Positions 26,625 through 36,783 are shown, counted from the stretch's first letter. The stretch is DNA of 64,000 nt from Orientia tsutsugamushi (GCF_900327275.1 NZ_LS398548.1:310001-374000); one strand, 5' to 3'. Numbers and translations are program-made. Notes: generated from the sequence alone by a model not told the origin.

Positions 26625-27770
26625 TTATAACAGTACAATTTTAGTACCTAAATTTCTATGATTTTCTATATCATGCATTGCTTGTACTATGTTATCAAAT
26701 TGGTAAATTTGATTTGCTTTCTTAGGTAATACTCCCTTTTCTATTAGAGCAAATACTTCTAGAGCACTAAGCAAAAGCTCTATATTATCTTGTTTATAAT
26801 ACTGTAATTGTGGCATTGTAAAAAATAAAGATTTTTGAGTTAGTAATTGCGGATCAATTGTATTAACGCTACCAGTAATTTGACCAAAAAGAACCATTAG
26901 TCCAAATGGCATTAAACAGTCAATAGATTCTAAAACAGTTTGTCGCCCTAAACAATCATAAACTACATTAACTCCTTTATTATTAGTAATTTCTTTTACT
27001 TGCTTTACCCAATCGGGGTTATTATAATTTAATATATACTCACATTCAAGATTTTGAAGAATCGATTTCTTTTCTTGGTCGTCATTGCCTACAGTAGCTA
27101 TTGCTGTAGCCTTATATTCTTTCGCAAGTCTAAGCATTGTTTGACCAACAGCGCTACTAGCAGCATGAATTAGTATAGTCATATTTGGCTGTACATAAAA
27201 AGTTCTTCTCATCAAATAATGAGCAGTCATTCCTTTGACTAAATTTGCTGCTGCTGCTTCATCAGATATAGAATCTTGAATTTTAAAAACATAGTTAGAA
27301 TTTATTGTTCTATATTGGCTATATGCTCCATCTGTAACTGTGCAATAGCCAACTCGTTGCCCTACTTGAAAATCTTTAACTAATTTCCCTATTTTATGCA
27401 CTATACCTACTGCTTCTATGCCAGGTGTGATTTTAACAATATTACTAAATGTATTATTTGATGCAATATTATTATCACTGCTTACTTGAGTAGCCTGAGT
27501 AGCTTGATTAGAAGGATTATGTAAAAAAGACTTAATTGCTTGCTTGATGTTGCTGTACACTCCAAGCGATTTCTCATTATTTGTTATAACTGGGTTAGAT
27601 ATAGAAACTAAAGTTTTTTTATAATGTTCATAATCTTGAAAATTAATTCCAATAGCAGTGTGTTTAATTAGTATTTCATCATCTTTTGGAGTAGGAATAT
27701 CTGCCTCAACTAATTCAAAACTTGGATTACTATTACCATAAGTTATACGGTATAATTTTTGTTTATGCAT
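26625..27770 (-). CDS. Zinc-free quinone oxidoreductase-like dehydrogenase (MDR family)
   Basis: A 381-residue cytosolic NADPH-dependent oxidoreductase of the QOR/zeta-crystallin type. It has a GroES-like N-terminal domain (IGINFQDYEHYKK), the GIEAVGIVHKIGKLVKDFQV turn, and a Rossmann domain with HAASSAVGQTMLRLAKEY. It is longer than the usual ~325 residues because about 55 extra Ser/Asn/Thr-rich residues (QATQATQVSSDNN region, about 65-115) sit within the GroES-like domain. The frame is intact. Confidence 0.85.
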   Translation of the reverse strand: MHKQKLYRITYGNSNPSFELVEADIPTPKDDEILIKHTAIGINFQDYEHYKKTLVSISNPVITNNEKSLGVYSNIKQAIKSFLHNPSNQATQATQVSSDNNIASNNTFSNIVKITPGIEAVGIVHKIGKLVKDFQVGQRVGYCTVTDGAYSQYRTINSNYVFKIQDSISDEAAAANLVKGMTAHYLMRRTFYVQPNMTILIHAASSAVGQTMLRLAKEYKATAIATVGNDDQEKKSILQNLECEYILNYNNPDWVKQVKEITNNKGVNVVYDCLGRQTVLESIDCLMPFGLMVLFGQITGSVNTIDPQLLTQKSLFFTMPQLQYYKQDNIELLLSALEVFALIEKGVLPKKANQIYQFDNIVQAMHDIENHRNLGTKIVLL

Positions 27771-27977
27771 AATATTAAAATTTAATTTATTAATTTGCTT
27801 TTTGTAATTAAATATTTTTAATTTTAGAGAATAGTGTGCTTAAAATTGTTGCTTTCTATAATTACCATTTGATATGCAAACATTTTACGTGTTCATATAG
27901 AAATATCAAATATATGTTGTTAGCTTGTTCAATAATATATATATTATTAGCATTGTGTATCAATTTATTATACATTT
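27771..27977. other. Divergent intergenic region
   Basis: About 200 AT-rich bases between the divergent oxidoreductase gene and ccmD. It must hold promoters for both directions, but no box is clear enough to call. Confidence 0.4.
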
Positions 27978-28085
27978 ATGATTCATATAGTAGCTTCTTA
28001 TGGTATTAGTTTAACAATATTAGTTGTTTTATTTGTAGCTTCATTTAGTCGATATTTGGAAACTATTAAATGTATTTCAAAATAA
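27978..28085 (+). CDS. ccmD: Heme exporter protein CcmD
   Basis: A 35-residue ORF directly upstream of and overlapping ccmE by 16 bases. One membrane helix (SLTILVVLFVASFS) is followed by a short positive end (YLETIKCISK). CcmD is a tiny single-pass protein that helps release heme-loaded CcmE from the CcmABC transporter in cytochrome c biogenesis. Family length is typically 40-60, so this is at the short end; position and topology support the call. Confidence 0.7.
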   Translation: MIHIVASYGISLTILVVLFVASFSRYLETIKCISK

Positions 28086-28465
28086 ATTCTAGGTTTAGAA
28101 TTGTTTTTCTGCTCATTTTAAGTATTAGTTGCGGTGTATTTTTAATTTTACGTGCATTTTCTCAGAACATAATTTTTTTCTATACTCCTACAGTAATACT
28201 TTCACAGAGCAAGGAAGGAGTAGTTGTTCGAGTAGGTGGTAAGGTTAAACATGGATCAATTAATAAAATTTCTCCTAATGAAAATAAATTTATAATCACA
28301 GATAACACAAGTGAGTTGCAAGTTTATTTTAAGGGAATATTACCTCCTTTATTTAAAGAAGGGCAAGAAGTAGTTGCTAAAGGATATATGAATCAAAAAC
28401 TATTTATAGCTGATGATTTGTTAGCAAAACATGATGAGAGATATATGCCCCCTGAAAGCGAGTAA
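28070..28465 (+). CDS. ccmE: Cytochrome c heme chaperone CcmE
   Basis: A 131-residue membrane-anchored periplasmic heme chaperone. An N-terminal helix (FLLILSISCGVFLILRAF) is followed by an OB-fold: VRVGGKVKHGSI, ELQVYFKGILPPLFKEGQEV and LLAKHDERYMPPE. LLAKHDERYMP contains the heme-binding His and the conserved Tyr. It overlaps ccmD; other ccm genes are not in the window. Intact. Confidence 0.95.
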   Translation: MYFKINSRFRIVFLLILSISCGVFLILRAFSQNIIFFYTPTVILSQSKEGVVVRVGGKVKHGSINKISPNENKFIITDNTSELQVYFKGILPPLFKEGQEVVAKGYMNQKLFIADDLLAKHDERYMPPESE

Positions 28466-28495
28466 ATATTAATCTGATTAATATTTACTTTTTAA

Positions 28496-29410
28496 ATGAT
28501 AGATTTTGGCATTAAGCTGTATTTAATAAACTATTGTCTTATGATAACTAACTTTATTAGTAATATAATAAATCCAATAAAACTCATTATATATAACCTT
28601 TATATGGCAGTTTGGAGTCTGGATTTTTATAATGATATTAGAAAAAGATATATTGGTTATGGATTTCGTTACATTACAGCAATAGTATGTTTAGGAGCAA
28701 TAGCTTGGTTATTTGCTAAATTAAGCATGTTTAAGGATGTTAATGATTATTTAACCAGAAATAAATTAGAGTCACAAACAGGTTTAATAATTGATAATAT
28801 ACTTAGCAAGTGGCCAGAAATATATTATGATAATCAACAAATTTCATTACTTGAGCCTACGCCATATTTGATTACAGACGATAATCATACAATATTGATT
28901 GCTATTGATCCTGAGTCAAAGATAACAGGAGCTGAAATATCTAATATCTTGATTGTTATGGCTAAAGATAATATTCAAATAGTAGATCATGCAACTGGTC
29001 GTACTACTAAGATTTTTTATAATTCAATCTTAGGCAATAAAAAATTGCTAATAGATAGCTCATATATTAAAAACTTATTAACTGAAGTTTTCCAAAAAAA
29101 ATATAATATAATCTTATTGTGTATTTTAATGCTGTACCCGTTAGTTGTACTAGGGTTTTTAATATTTATAGCATTTGACAACATTATAATCATAGTAACT
29201 ATTGGCACTTTAATTAATTTTTTCACAAAATGTTGTTCTATTAAAGATATCTGTAGGCTTGGAGCATTTTCTTCAGCTCCAGCAATATTAATTGCTATTA
29301 TGATAATTGCTTTTAATCCAAAATATTTATGGATTAGTGATTATGTACAAATATGGTGTAATTTTATTGCAATCTCAAGTCTAGTAAAATCAGAGAAAAC
29401 AACTGTATGA
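28496..29410 (+). CDS. DUF1189-family membrane protein
   Basis: A 304-residue protein with an N-terminal membrane region ([19 protein letters not shown]), a central extracytoplasmic domain ([20 protein letters not shown]) and two or three C-terminal helices. The order of helices and the central ...IAID... region match the DUF1189 family, whose function is unknown. The start could also be MITNF at codon 16. Its stop overlaps the ruvX start by 4 bases (ATGA), so it is translationally coupled to ruvX. Confidence 0.7.
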   Translation: MIDFGIKLYLINYCLMITNFISNIINPIKLIIYNLYMAVWSLDFYNDIRKRYIGYGFRYITAIVCLGAIAWLFAKLSMFKDVNDYLTRNKLESQTGLIIDNILSKWPEIYYDNQQISLLEPTPYLITDDNHTILIAIDPESKITGAEISNILIVMAKDNIQIVDHATGRTTKIFYNSILGNKKLLIDSSYIKNLLTEVFQKKYNIILLCILMLYPLVVLGFLIFIAFDNIIIIVTIGTLINFFTKCCSIKDICRLGAFSSAPAILIAIMIIAFNPKYLWISDYVQIWCNFIAISSLVKSEKTTV

Positions 29411-29880
29411 TTATTAATAGCATAATTGAGTTTCTTCAAGCTGCTGATATTAAAAAGCAAATTTTGGGTATAGATTTTGGTGAAAAAAAAGTTGGAGTTG
29501 CTATTTCTAATATTGAGCATACTGTTGCAATGCCATTACAAACTATATTTGCTACTAATCAGGACCGTATTAATAAAATACAAGAAATTGCTGTAGCTTA
29601 TAACATTGGAGCTATAGTGATTGGTCTGCCATTTAAGCTTGATGGCACTGAAACTAGCCAAACTCATAGAGTGAAGGACTTTGCTAATAAGTTAGCTAAT
29701 AAATTATTACTACCAATATTTTTATGTGATGAAAGGTTAACATCGAAGGCTGCAAATAATTTGCTTAAAATGGGAAATATCAAAAGAAAAGTCCGTAATG
29801 CCATAGATGATAGAGTTGCTGCAAGTATTATACTTGAAGGCACATTAAAACGAATGCAGAATTCTAAAAGTTATTTTTAA
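29407..29880 (+). CDS. ruvX: Putative pre-16S rRNA nuclease / Holliday junction resolvase-like YqgF
   Basis: A 157-residue RNase H-fold nuclease. Active-site blocks: [17 protein letters not shown] (first Asp), [13 protein letters not shown] (second block) and [11 protein letters not shown] (third). In E. coli YqgF trims the 5' end of 16S rRNA. It lies in a ccmE-DUF1189-ruvX-recJ run and ends 13 bases before recJ. Intact. Confidence 0.93.
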   Translation: MIINSIIEFLQAADIKKQILGIDFGEKKVGVAISNIEHTVAMPLQTIFATNQDRINKIQEIAVAYNIGAIVIGLPFKLDGTETSQTHRVKDFANKLANKLLLPIFLCDERLTSKAANNLLKMGNIKRKVRNAIDDRVAASIILEGTLKRMQNSKSYF

Positions 29881-29893
29881 GAAAACATAAACT

Positions 29894-31654
29894 ATGAATA
29901 CCGTGAATGAACAATCTGTACTTGGCAATTATTGGAATAAAACTGAGTTTGATGAGTATATCATAGAAACTATCAGGCAAAAACATGGAGTAAGTGATTT
30001 TTTAGCAAAATTATTATATGCACAAAATATTGATTTAGAGCAAATATCATACTTTTTAACTCCAACTATTAATGAAGCTTTACCTGATCCTTTTCATTTA
30101 CTTGATATGGATAAGGCAGTTAATAGAGTTATTCACGCAATTAACCAGCAGGAGCATATATGCATCTTTGGAGATTATGATGTTGATGGAGCTACTTCTT
30201 CAGCTTTATTGAAAAACTATTTTTGCGAATTAGGCATAGAACCAATTATATATATACCTGAAAGACTTACTGAAGGTTATGGACCATCAGTATCAGCTAT
30301 TAAAAGGCTTAAGTCTGCTGGTATTAGTTTAATTATTACAGTAGATTGTGGTACTAGTGCGTACGAAGCTTTAGCTGAAGCTAAAGCACAACATATAGAT
30401 GTTATCGTTATTGATCATCATTTAAGTGTTGAGCAGTTGCCTGATGCTGTTGCAATAATAAATCCTAATCGGTTAGATGAAACAAGCAAATATAACTATC
30501 TTGCAGCAGTTGGAGTATCATTTCTATTTTTAGTAGCTCTTAGATCTGAGTTGCGTAAGCTAAATTATTTCGCTGATAAACCTGAACCAAGTTTAGTTAA
30601 ATATTTAGACTTAGTAGCACTTGGTACAGTTTGTGATGTTATGGCATTAATTGGTTTAAATAGAGCGTTCGTAACTAAAGGATTAGAGATAATGGCTCAA
30701 CATCAAAATGTTGGCATAAAAGCATTAGGTTATCTGAGTGAAGCAGAATTTTCTCCTGACTGTTACTATTTAGGCTTTGTTTTAGGACCTAGAATAAATG
30801 CAGGTGGCCGTATTGGAAAATCAGACCTAGGTAGTAAATTATTATCTACAAAATGTCAGATAGAGGCATACAATATTGCCTCTGAATTAGAAAATTATAA
30901 TTCTGAACGAAAATTAATAGAAAAAGTTATGCTTGAAGAAGCAGTAACTATAGCTCGTGAACAAGCCGATAATAATGTAATTGTTGTTGCTAATCATAAA
31001 TGGCATCCTGGAGTAATTGGTATTATTGCTAGCAGATTAAAAGATTTATTTCATAAGCCAATAGTTGTTATAAGTTTAGACGATACTTTAGGACGTGCAT
31101 CATGCAGATCGATTAAGGGAATAGATATTGGCAGCAAAATTGCTGAAGCAAAGCTGAAAGGATTATTAATTACTGGCGGCGGACATGCTATGGCTGCTGG
31201 ATTTACCATTAAACGCGATCTTATTGGTGATTTAAAAAATTTTTTAAATCAAGAATTAGCACTTGATATGAAAAATTTAACTGGTCATAACATTAGAAAT
31301 TATGCTATAGATCTTTCAATTGCAAGTTTGAACATTAACACTGTTCATGAAATTCAAAAACTTGCTCCATTTGGTAATGGCAATCCAGAGCCAATATTTA
31401 AGCTAACTAATATTAAATTAAAATATGCAAGCCAATTGTCTAACAAACATGTTCATTGTGTTTTGTCTGAGTGGGGTATTAATGCAGCTAAAACAACTAA
31501 AGCAATTGCTTTTAACCCTAGAACTCAGCTATTTGATGCTTTGTTAAGCACTTATACTAAACCAATTGATCTAATAGGTAATATCAAGGCTAATCGTTGG
31601 CGTGGTAGAGAAGAAATACAATTTGTAATAATGGACTTGCTTATCAATAGATAA
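29894..31654 (+). CDS. recJ: Single-stranded-DNA-specific exonuclease RecJ
   Basis: A 586-residue 5'-3' ssDNA exonuclease for recombination and mismatch repair, with normal length. DHH-domain blocks: ICIFGDYDVDGATSSALL, VDCGTSAYEAL and VIDHHLSVEQLP. The DHHA1 domain is shown by HPGVIGIIASRLKD and TGGGHAMAAGFTI, and an OB-fold C-terminus follows. It is probably co-transcribed with ruvX. No lesion is seen. Confidence 0.95.
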   Translation: MNTVNEQSVLGNYWNKTEFDEYIIETIRQKHGVSDFLAKLLYAQNIDLEQISYFLTPTINEALPDPFHLLDMDKAVNRVIHAINQQEHICIFGDYDVDGATSSALLKNYFCELGIEPIIYIPERLTEGYGPSVSAIKRLKSAGISLIITVDCGTSAYEALAEAKAQHIDVIVIDHHLSVEQLPDAVAIINPNRLDETSKYNYLAAVGVSFLFLVALRSELRKLNYFADKPEPSLVKYLDLVALGTVCDVMALIGLNRAFVTKGLEIMAQHQNVGIKALGYLSEAEFSPDCYYLGFVLGPRINAGGRIGKSDLGSKLLSTKCQIEAYNIASELENYNSERKLIEKVMLEEAVTIAREQADNNVIVVANHKWHPGVIGIIASRLKDLFHKPIVVISLDDTLGRASCRSIKGIDIGSKIAEAKLKGLLITGGGHAMAAGFTIKRDLIGDLKNFLNQELALDMKNLTGHNIRNYAIDLSIASLNINTVHEIQKLAPFGNGNPEPIFKLTNIKLKYASQLSNKHVHCVLSEWGINAAKTTKAIAFNPRTQLFDALLSTYTKPIDLIGNIKANRWRGREEIQFVIMDLLINR

Positions 31655-31980
31655 TTTACTCTATATATTAAGGAAGTATTCTACTTTTTTGAATTTAATA
31701 GTACAAGAAGAGGTATATCTCTATTATTAGTTAAACCGTATAAATATTCTATTATATAGGCTAAATATGTAATATTTATAAAAACCACGACCATTGGTGA
31801 ACAGTTGATAAAATAACGCTTTTTTGATATGTAAGCTTTATCATCTTATCAGATAGGCCTTTAGCAATAACTAAAGCTATAGATAGATCACTTTTATTAG
31901 CTCTTTTATAATTTTAGCATTGTAAAGTATAACCTATATAACAATTATTGTTATTAATTGTTATTTTTAACATTGTTAAT
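31655..31980. other. recJ-mlaF convergent intergenic region
   Basis: About 325 bases between convergent genes. No ORF, RNA gene or clear stem-loop terminator is recognised. Confidence 0.4.
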
Positions 31981-32736
31981 TTAGCTATCATATTTGATGG
32001 GGCCTGTGGTACTACCATGAATAAATTGTTGTACGAATTCATTATTGCAATTTTTAAGATCTTGTGTTTTCCCATGCCAAATTATTTGCCCTTGATAAAG
32101 CATTGCGGCATTATTAGCAATCTTATAAGCGCTATTTATGTCATGAGTAATAATAATAGTTGTTGATTCTAGAGTTTGTTGTATTTTAATAATTAGATTA
32201 TTAATTATATTAACCATAATTGGATCTAGCCCTGTAGTAGGCTCATCTAAAAAAATTATTTTAGGGTTAGTGCAAATTGTTCTTGCAAAAGAAACGCGTT
32301 TTTGCATACCTCCTGACAGTTGAAAAGGATATAGATTTATTATATCTTCTGATAATTCAACTAATTTCAACTTTTCTATTGCTAATTGCCTTTTTTCTGA
32401 CTTGGACAATTTATACAATCTTTGAGCATAAAATGTAATGTTATCTTCTACTGATAATGAATCAAATAATGCGCTGCCTTGAAATAAAAACCCACAACTT
32501 GGCATTAACTTAAATTTTTCACTCAGAGATAATTTAGTTATATCTTGACCATCAATAATAATTTCTCCAGCATCTGGCTTAATTAAGCCAATTATTGTTT
32601 TTATTAATACAGATTTTCCTGAGCCTGATCTTCCTAAAATAGCTATAGATTGCTTGGATTTAAGTTCAAGATTTATTTTATTTAGTACTATCTTCGATTT
32701 GAACGCCTTGCAAAGATTTTTAATTATTATACTCAT
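31981..32736 (-). CDS. mlaF: Phospholipid-transport ABC ATPase MlaF
   Basis: A 251-residue ATPase of the MlaFEDB complex that moves phospholipids between the two membranes to keep outer-membrane asymmetry. Walker A is GRSGSGKS (35-42), the signature LSGGMQKR (140-147) and Walker B IIFLDEPT (160-167); TTGLDP follows. It lies 28 bases downstream of mlaE on the same strand, as in most Mla operons. Intact. Confidence 0.92.
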   Translation of the reverse strand: MSIIIKNLCKAFKSKIVLNKINLELKSKQSIAILGRSGSGKSVLIKTIIGLIKPDAGEIIIDGQDITKLSLSEKFKLMPSCGFLFQGSALFDSLSVEDNITFYAQRLYKLSKSEKRQLAIEKLKLVELSEDIINLYPFQLSGGMQKRVSFARTICTNPKIIFLDEPTTGLDPIMVNIINNLIIKIQQTLESTTIIITHDINSAYKIANNAAMLYQGQIIWHGKTQDLKNCNNEFVQQFIHGSTTGPIKYDS

Positions 32737-32764
32737 GCAGCTTTTTTTACAGTATGGGGTTATA

Positions 32765-33556
32765 TTATATGTATTGAGAAAGTAATAATTCTGTCATTAT
32801 ATAGTTACTTAATAGTATTAATATAGATGAATGAACTACTCCATAAGTAGTAGCAATTCCTACTCCTTTTGCTCCTTTATCAGAATAGTATCCATGAAAG
32901 CAGCTTGTTATTCCAATAATCATACCAAATACAATTGCTTTAATTAATCCAGAGATTACATCGTTTGACGTTAAGTGATGAATTGTGCTTTGAATATACT
33001 CGTAGCTATTGAAGTTAAGTCTATATACTGAAACTAGATATCCACCAAATATTCCAATAATATCACTAGTTAGTACAAGAAATGGTAACGACAATGTTGT
33101 CGCCACTAATCTTGGAGTAACTAAATATTTTATTGGATCAGTAGCTAGTGTAAATAATGCATCTATTTGTTCTGTTACTCTCATAGTGCCTATTTCTGCT
33201 ACTATAGAAGCACCAATTCTTCCTGCTACGATAAGTCCTACTATTACAGGTCCTAATTCTCTGGTAATTGATGTTACTATTATCATGGGGATAGCATGTA
33301 TAGCTGAAGAACGCACTACTCCCTCATATGTTTGTAGTGCTAATACTGCTCCAGAACAGAGTGATGTTGCTGCAACTATTGGCAGAGAATAGAAGCCAAT
33401 GTTAATTATTGCCTGTATTGTAATATTGAAATAATAATGAAGAGTAAAAATTCCTTTTATTGATGCAAAGAGAAAATTTTGAAATAGAATTATATTATAA
33501 AATATTTTAATAGTTCTTTGCCCAATTACCTTTAAAGCTAAAATTATATTCATCAT
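32765..33556 (-). CDS. mlaE: Phospholipid-transport permease MlaE
   Basis: A 263-residue multi-pass permease partner of MlaF. Family blocks include VAATSLCSGAVLALQTYEG, ITRELGPVIVGLIVAGRIGA and SIVAEIGTMRVTEQIDAL. The first segment (NIILALKVIGQRTIKIFYN) is the amphipathic lead-in. No mlaD or mlaC is adjacent here. Intact. Confidence 0.93.
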   Translation of the reverse strand: MMNIILALKVIGQRTIKIFYNIILFQNFLFASIKGIFTLHYYFNITIQAIINIGFYSLPIVAATSLCSGAVLALQTYEGVVRSSAIHAIPMIIVTSITRELGPVIVGLIVAGRIGASIVAEIGTMRVTEQIDALFTLATDPIKYLVTPRLVATTLSLPFLVLTSDIIGIFGGYLVSVYRLNFNSYEYIQSTIHHLTSNDVISGLIKAIVFGMIIGITSCFHGYYSDKGAKGVGIATTYGVVHSSILILLSNYIMTELLLSQYI

Positions 33557-33668
33557 TTTATGTTTAAGATGTAATAAGTTTATTGTAAATGATATAAGTG
33601 AAGTTTGAAAAAAGCAACATCCATCATAATCTGATTTCTTTTGTATATATAGTTTTTGAAATACCGAA

Positions 33669-34460
33669 TCAATTGAAAACTTTATTAATATTAATATCCT
33701 CGTAATTGCCTTTATGTACGTACATAGTTTTTAGTAATTGCAACTGTGATAACAGATATATTGCCGCAGTTTCAGATCTTAAAATATTTCTTCCAATGCT
33801 TATCGATTTTATTAATCCTTCTGCTTTGCTTAATATGCTTTGATCATGTTCAGAAAAACCGCCTTCTGGCCCAATTAGAATTGAAGCTTTAGAAAGTATT
33901 GATGCTGGAATATGATGTATTTGTTGTATTTTTTCCTGTTCATTAGCACATAATATGCACCCTGAGTTACTTTGGCTTAAAAAATCCGATAACGTTACTG
34001 GAGATGATAGAATAGGTATGGTTAATCGTTCTGATTGTCTACAAGATTCTATGATGATTTTATTATATTTTTCTGTGTTAAATTTTAGATGTTGAGAATA
34101 TTCGCTTATGATTGGTACTATGTTTGTTATTCCTGCTTGAGTTACCATATCAATTACTCTTGCCATTCTTTCTGGTTTAATAATACACTGAGCAAGAACT
34201 AAAGGTGAGTTATTTTCATCAACTTCTTTCTCAACTACTTTAGTTTGATTTATAATTTGCAATAACACTTGTTTGTTGTTAGTATGATGAATAATAGCTA
34301 AATATTCTCCATTCAATTCATTAAATACTCTAATTTGATCATTGTTTTTACATCTTAGTACATTGATTATGTAGTTAGTTTGCTCTCTTGATAGTTTGAT
34401 AGTATCAGCTTTACTCAATGGTATACTGCTATATATTCTATGTAATTTTTTAAGTTTCAT
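33669..34460 (-). CDS. rsmE: 16S rRNA m3U1498 methyltransferase
   Basis: A 263-residue SPOUT-class enzyme that methylates N3 of U1498 in 16S rRNA with S-adenosylmethionine. The trefoil-knot motifs are ILIGPEGGFSEHDQ and SIGRNILRSETAAIYLL; the start MKLKKLHRIYSSIPL and the PUA-like N-terminal domain fit the family. It is divergent from rpsD. Intact. Confidence 0.93.
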   Translation of the reverse strand: MKLKKLHRIYSSIPLSKADTIKLSREQTNYIINVLRCKNNDQIRVFNELNGEYLAIIHHTNNKQVLLQIINQTKVVEKEVDENNSPLVLAQCIIKPERMARVIDMVTQAGITNIVPIISEYSQHLKFNTEKYNKIIIESCRQSERLTIPILSSPVTLSDFLSQSNSGCILCANEQEKIQQIHHIPASILSKASILIGPEGGFSEHDQSILSKAEGLIKSISIGRNILRSETAAIYLLSQLQLLKTMYVHKGNYEDININKVFN

Positions 34461-34585
34461 ATTCTAAATTTTGAGTATATTAAGTGTTGATTATAAATTA
34501 ATCAATCGATATTTGACATTTTTATTTTTTTAAATTATTATCTGCAAGACAATTAAAATTTTATACTATAGGGGTAGTGTAATTA

Positions 34586-35209
34586 ATGACTAAGGTTATT
34601 AAATCTAAATATAAAGTTAGCAGGCGGTTAGGTACTAGTGTTTGGGGGCATGAGAAGGATGCAATTAATAATAAAAATTATAAACCTGGCCAACAAGGTA
34701 ATTCTTCAAGTGTCAGTAAGCCATCAGATTATAGTAAGCATCTTGTAGCAAAGCAAAGATTGAAGTCTCATTATGGCCGTATACCAGAGAAGCAATTTAG
34801 AAATACTTTCCAGATTGCAAGAAAAAAGAGTGGAAACACAGCTGAGAATTTAGTTGGATTGCTTGAAAGAAGGCTTGATGCTGTAGTTTACAGGTTGAAC
34901 ATTGCTCCAACAATTTTTGCTGCAAGGCAGTTAGTAAGTCATAAGCATATTAAAGTTAATGGCAAAAAAATCAATATTGCAAGTTATAGGGTTAAAGCTG
35001 GCGATTCTATTGAGTTAAGCGAGCAAGCTAAGCAAATTCCTATAGTGATAGGAGCAATTTCAAAGAAGGCGAGAAGAATACCTGAATACTTGGCTTTTGA
35101 TGATGAAAAATTCATTGGTAATTTTGTTCGTATGCCATCTTCTATTAGTGAAGTACCATATCCTTTTGACCCGCAAATAAATTTGGTTGTTGAATATTAT
35201 TCTGCTTAG
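34586..35209 (+). CDS. rpsD: 30S ribosomal protein S4
   Basis: A 207-residue primary 16S rRNA-binding protein. The N-terminal region has [13 protein letters not shown]; the S4 RNA-binding domain follows with [17 protein letters not shown] and [20 protein letters not shown]. Family length is about 205. A conjugation remnant starts fewer than 40 bases after the stop. Intact. Confidence 0.96.
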   Translation: MTKVIKSKYKVSRRLGTSVWGHEKDAINNKNYKPGQQGNSSSVSKPSDYSKHLVAKQRLKSHYGRIPEKQFRNTFQIARKKSGNTAENLVGLLERRLDAVVYRLNIAPTIFAARQLVSHKHIKVNGKKINIASYRVKAGDSIELSEQAKQIPIVIGAISKKARRIPEYLAFDDEKFIGNFVRMPSSISEVPYPFDPQINLVVEYYSA

Positions 35210-35246
35210 CAGATTAATATGTATAAATCTAAAAAAAAATAAAAAT

Positions 35247-35517
35247 AAAGATGAAAAAATCAATGATATTTTATCAATGATATTTTTATGTACCCTCAAA
35301 ATGCAGCTGAAGTCGTAGTTCATGAGTCTGGATTTTTGTTTATTGCTTCACGAGAAGAAGGAAACAAGGTTTATTTAACGGTAATAGGAGAACACAAAAC
35401 AATTCAAGATTTAATGTTAACTTTTACTTCAAAAACTCCAAACCATGTAATGCTTGTTAATGCTGCTACAGAAGAAGCTGAAAAGGATAATTTAAAAGGA
35501 AAAATAAAATTAGCTTA
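35247..35517 (+). pseudogene. traK: TraK C-terminal fragment
   Basis: Begins at AAAGATGAAAAAATCAATGA, matching the inner part of the traK at 24509, but with a 14-base local duplication (CAATGATATTTTAT-type) that shifts frame. It then encodes YPQNAAEVVVHESGFLFIAS, VYLTVIGEHKTIQDLMLTFT and a tail ending KGKIKLA. The N-terminus with its signal peptide is absent. Confidence 0.75.
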
Positions 35518-35539
35518 AAATGCTAGTTTTTACTTTAAA

Positions 35540-35835
35540 GCTTGTCAAGCTCAGCATCAAGCATATTAAAACTGCTTCAAAGTAAAATTTCATTATGGAG
35601 ATATTATTGAAAAGCAGGTGGAAGGCTGGTTGATATGCGAAGACGGACATTCTGGAATTAAAGGAATCGTGGTAGATAAATCGTCTAACATAGCAAGCAT
35701 GGCTGCATTAAATGGAGTATTTAGCAATATTGCTAAGTTTCTGCAAGCTAAGGCTATTAAACCTGATATGCTACAGGCAAGCTAAAGCAGTTCAAGGCGT
35801 AGATGTTGTTAACACTTCACCAAAAAAAACAAAAA
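35540..35835 (+). pseudogene. traB: TraB fragments (deleted middle)
   Basis: Pieces YGDIIEKQVEGWLICEDG, HSGIKGIVVDKSSNIASMAA and LNGVFSNIAKFLQAKAIKPD match TraB beta-domain and helix blocks, the last shared with 24909. The frame then breaks and runs into KAVQGVDVVNTSPKKTK. The hairpin repeat seen at 18795 precedes it. Confidence 0.65.
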
Positions 35836-35898
35836 TGAGCGATATTGCAATTTACAATTGATTTATGCAATAATATAGGTTAAATTATTATATTTCTG

Positions 35899-36470
35899 TA
35901 CTTTACAAACACTTCAATGCCATATACCAACGCTTCTGGTAGACTTATATGTCTTTGTCTAAAACAAGGAATTCCAATACCTGTACCTGGTATTCCGGTA
36001 GGATTTTGGGAACCAGTACGCCTTGTAGACGTTACAAAGTCACCAATGTGTATGGTAAGTCTTGGAGGTTTGTCATTGGAAGCGCTACTCAAAAAGGCAG
36101 GGCTGATTGCATGAAGTGATTATGCTTTTTGGTGTGCCGAATGTCAAGAAATGCTTTACCCTTTTACTGGAACTGCTGTAGCACATAATGGTGGAGTTGG
36201 AACGTCTGTATTAATGGTAAGTAAGTTTATGGCTAGAATGCATAGGCAACTGATGTTATGGGGATATTATGGTTATAAATGCCTATGTGGTAAGTATCCT
36301 ATGCCTGTCATGAAGAAAAGCCAGTATCGACTACAAATGACTTATCCGATTCCAGAAACCAAATCCTGCAAAAGCATAGGTCAAACAGAAGCTACATTGC
36401 AAGCTGGCAGAGAATTTCCAGTTAATGGTGAAGATTTTGGTTACTTGATTTGGCGAAAAGATGAAGATTT
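35899..36470 (+). pseudogene. traU: TraU with internal deletion
   Basis: TraU is a periplasmic protein needed for DNA transfer in F-type systems. The first part is ICLCLKQGIPIPVPGIPVGF, EPVRLVDVTKSPMCMVSLGG. About 260 bases present in the other copy (61960-62220) are deleted, with a frame change. Then SDYAFWCAECQEMLYPFTGT to EFPVNGEDFGYLIWRK follows in a new frame. The second part is open and continues directly into a traN piece. Confidence 0.8.
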
Positions 36471-36780
36471 AACCTATCATAGCCGTAATCAGCTCAGCAC
36501 AGAAAGTGTAACAGTGTTATTTCAAGCTGAAAACAGTAAAAACAATGCCTTAACTCAACATAATATCAACGATCAAAATTATATGATAGCTAATTCAATG
36601 AGAATTGAATCTGATCCTTTAAGTGCCCTTGATAGCAGTAATTTTATAACTCAGACAAGTAAAACTAATACTGAAATTATTCAAAGTTGTACTGAAGGCA
36701 GTAATTTTAACATTGAACTTATTCGAGAGTTAAATGTTGAGTGCAGATTAGAGGATCTATGGCTTCCATGGCAAAAATGA
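36471..36780 (+). pseudogene. TraN-like fragment fused in frame to TraU
   Basis: After GYLIWRK the ORF continues with KDEDLTYHSRNQLSTESVTV and ends with SCTEGSNFNIELIRELNVE, CRLEDLWLPWQK. A Cys-containing SCxEGxxF pattern followed by REL-V-C is like repeats of TraN, the outer-membrane mating-pair stabilisation protein. The position between traU and traH supports this, but identity is an inference. The rest of TraN is missing. Confidence 0.45.
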
Positions 36781-36783
36781 CAA

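Noticed and set aside
35060-35323. Minus-strand ORF of 87 codons
   Set aside because: Antisense to the end of rpsD and the traK remnant, with no conserved features.
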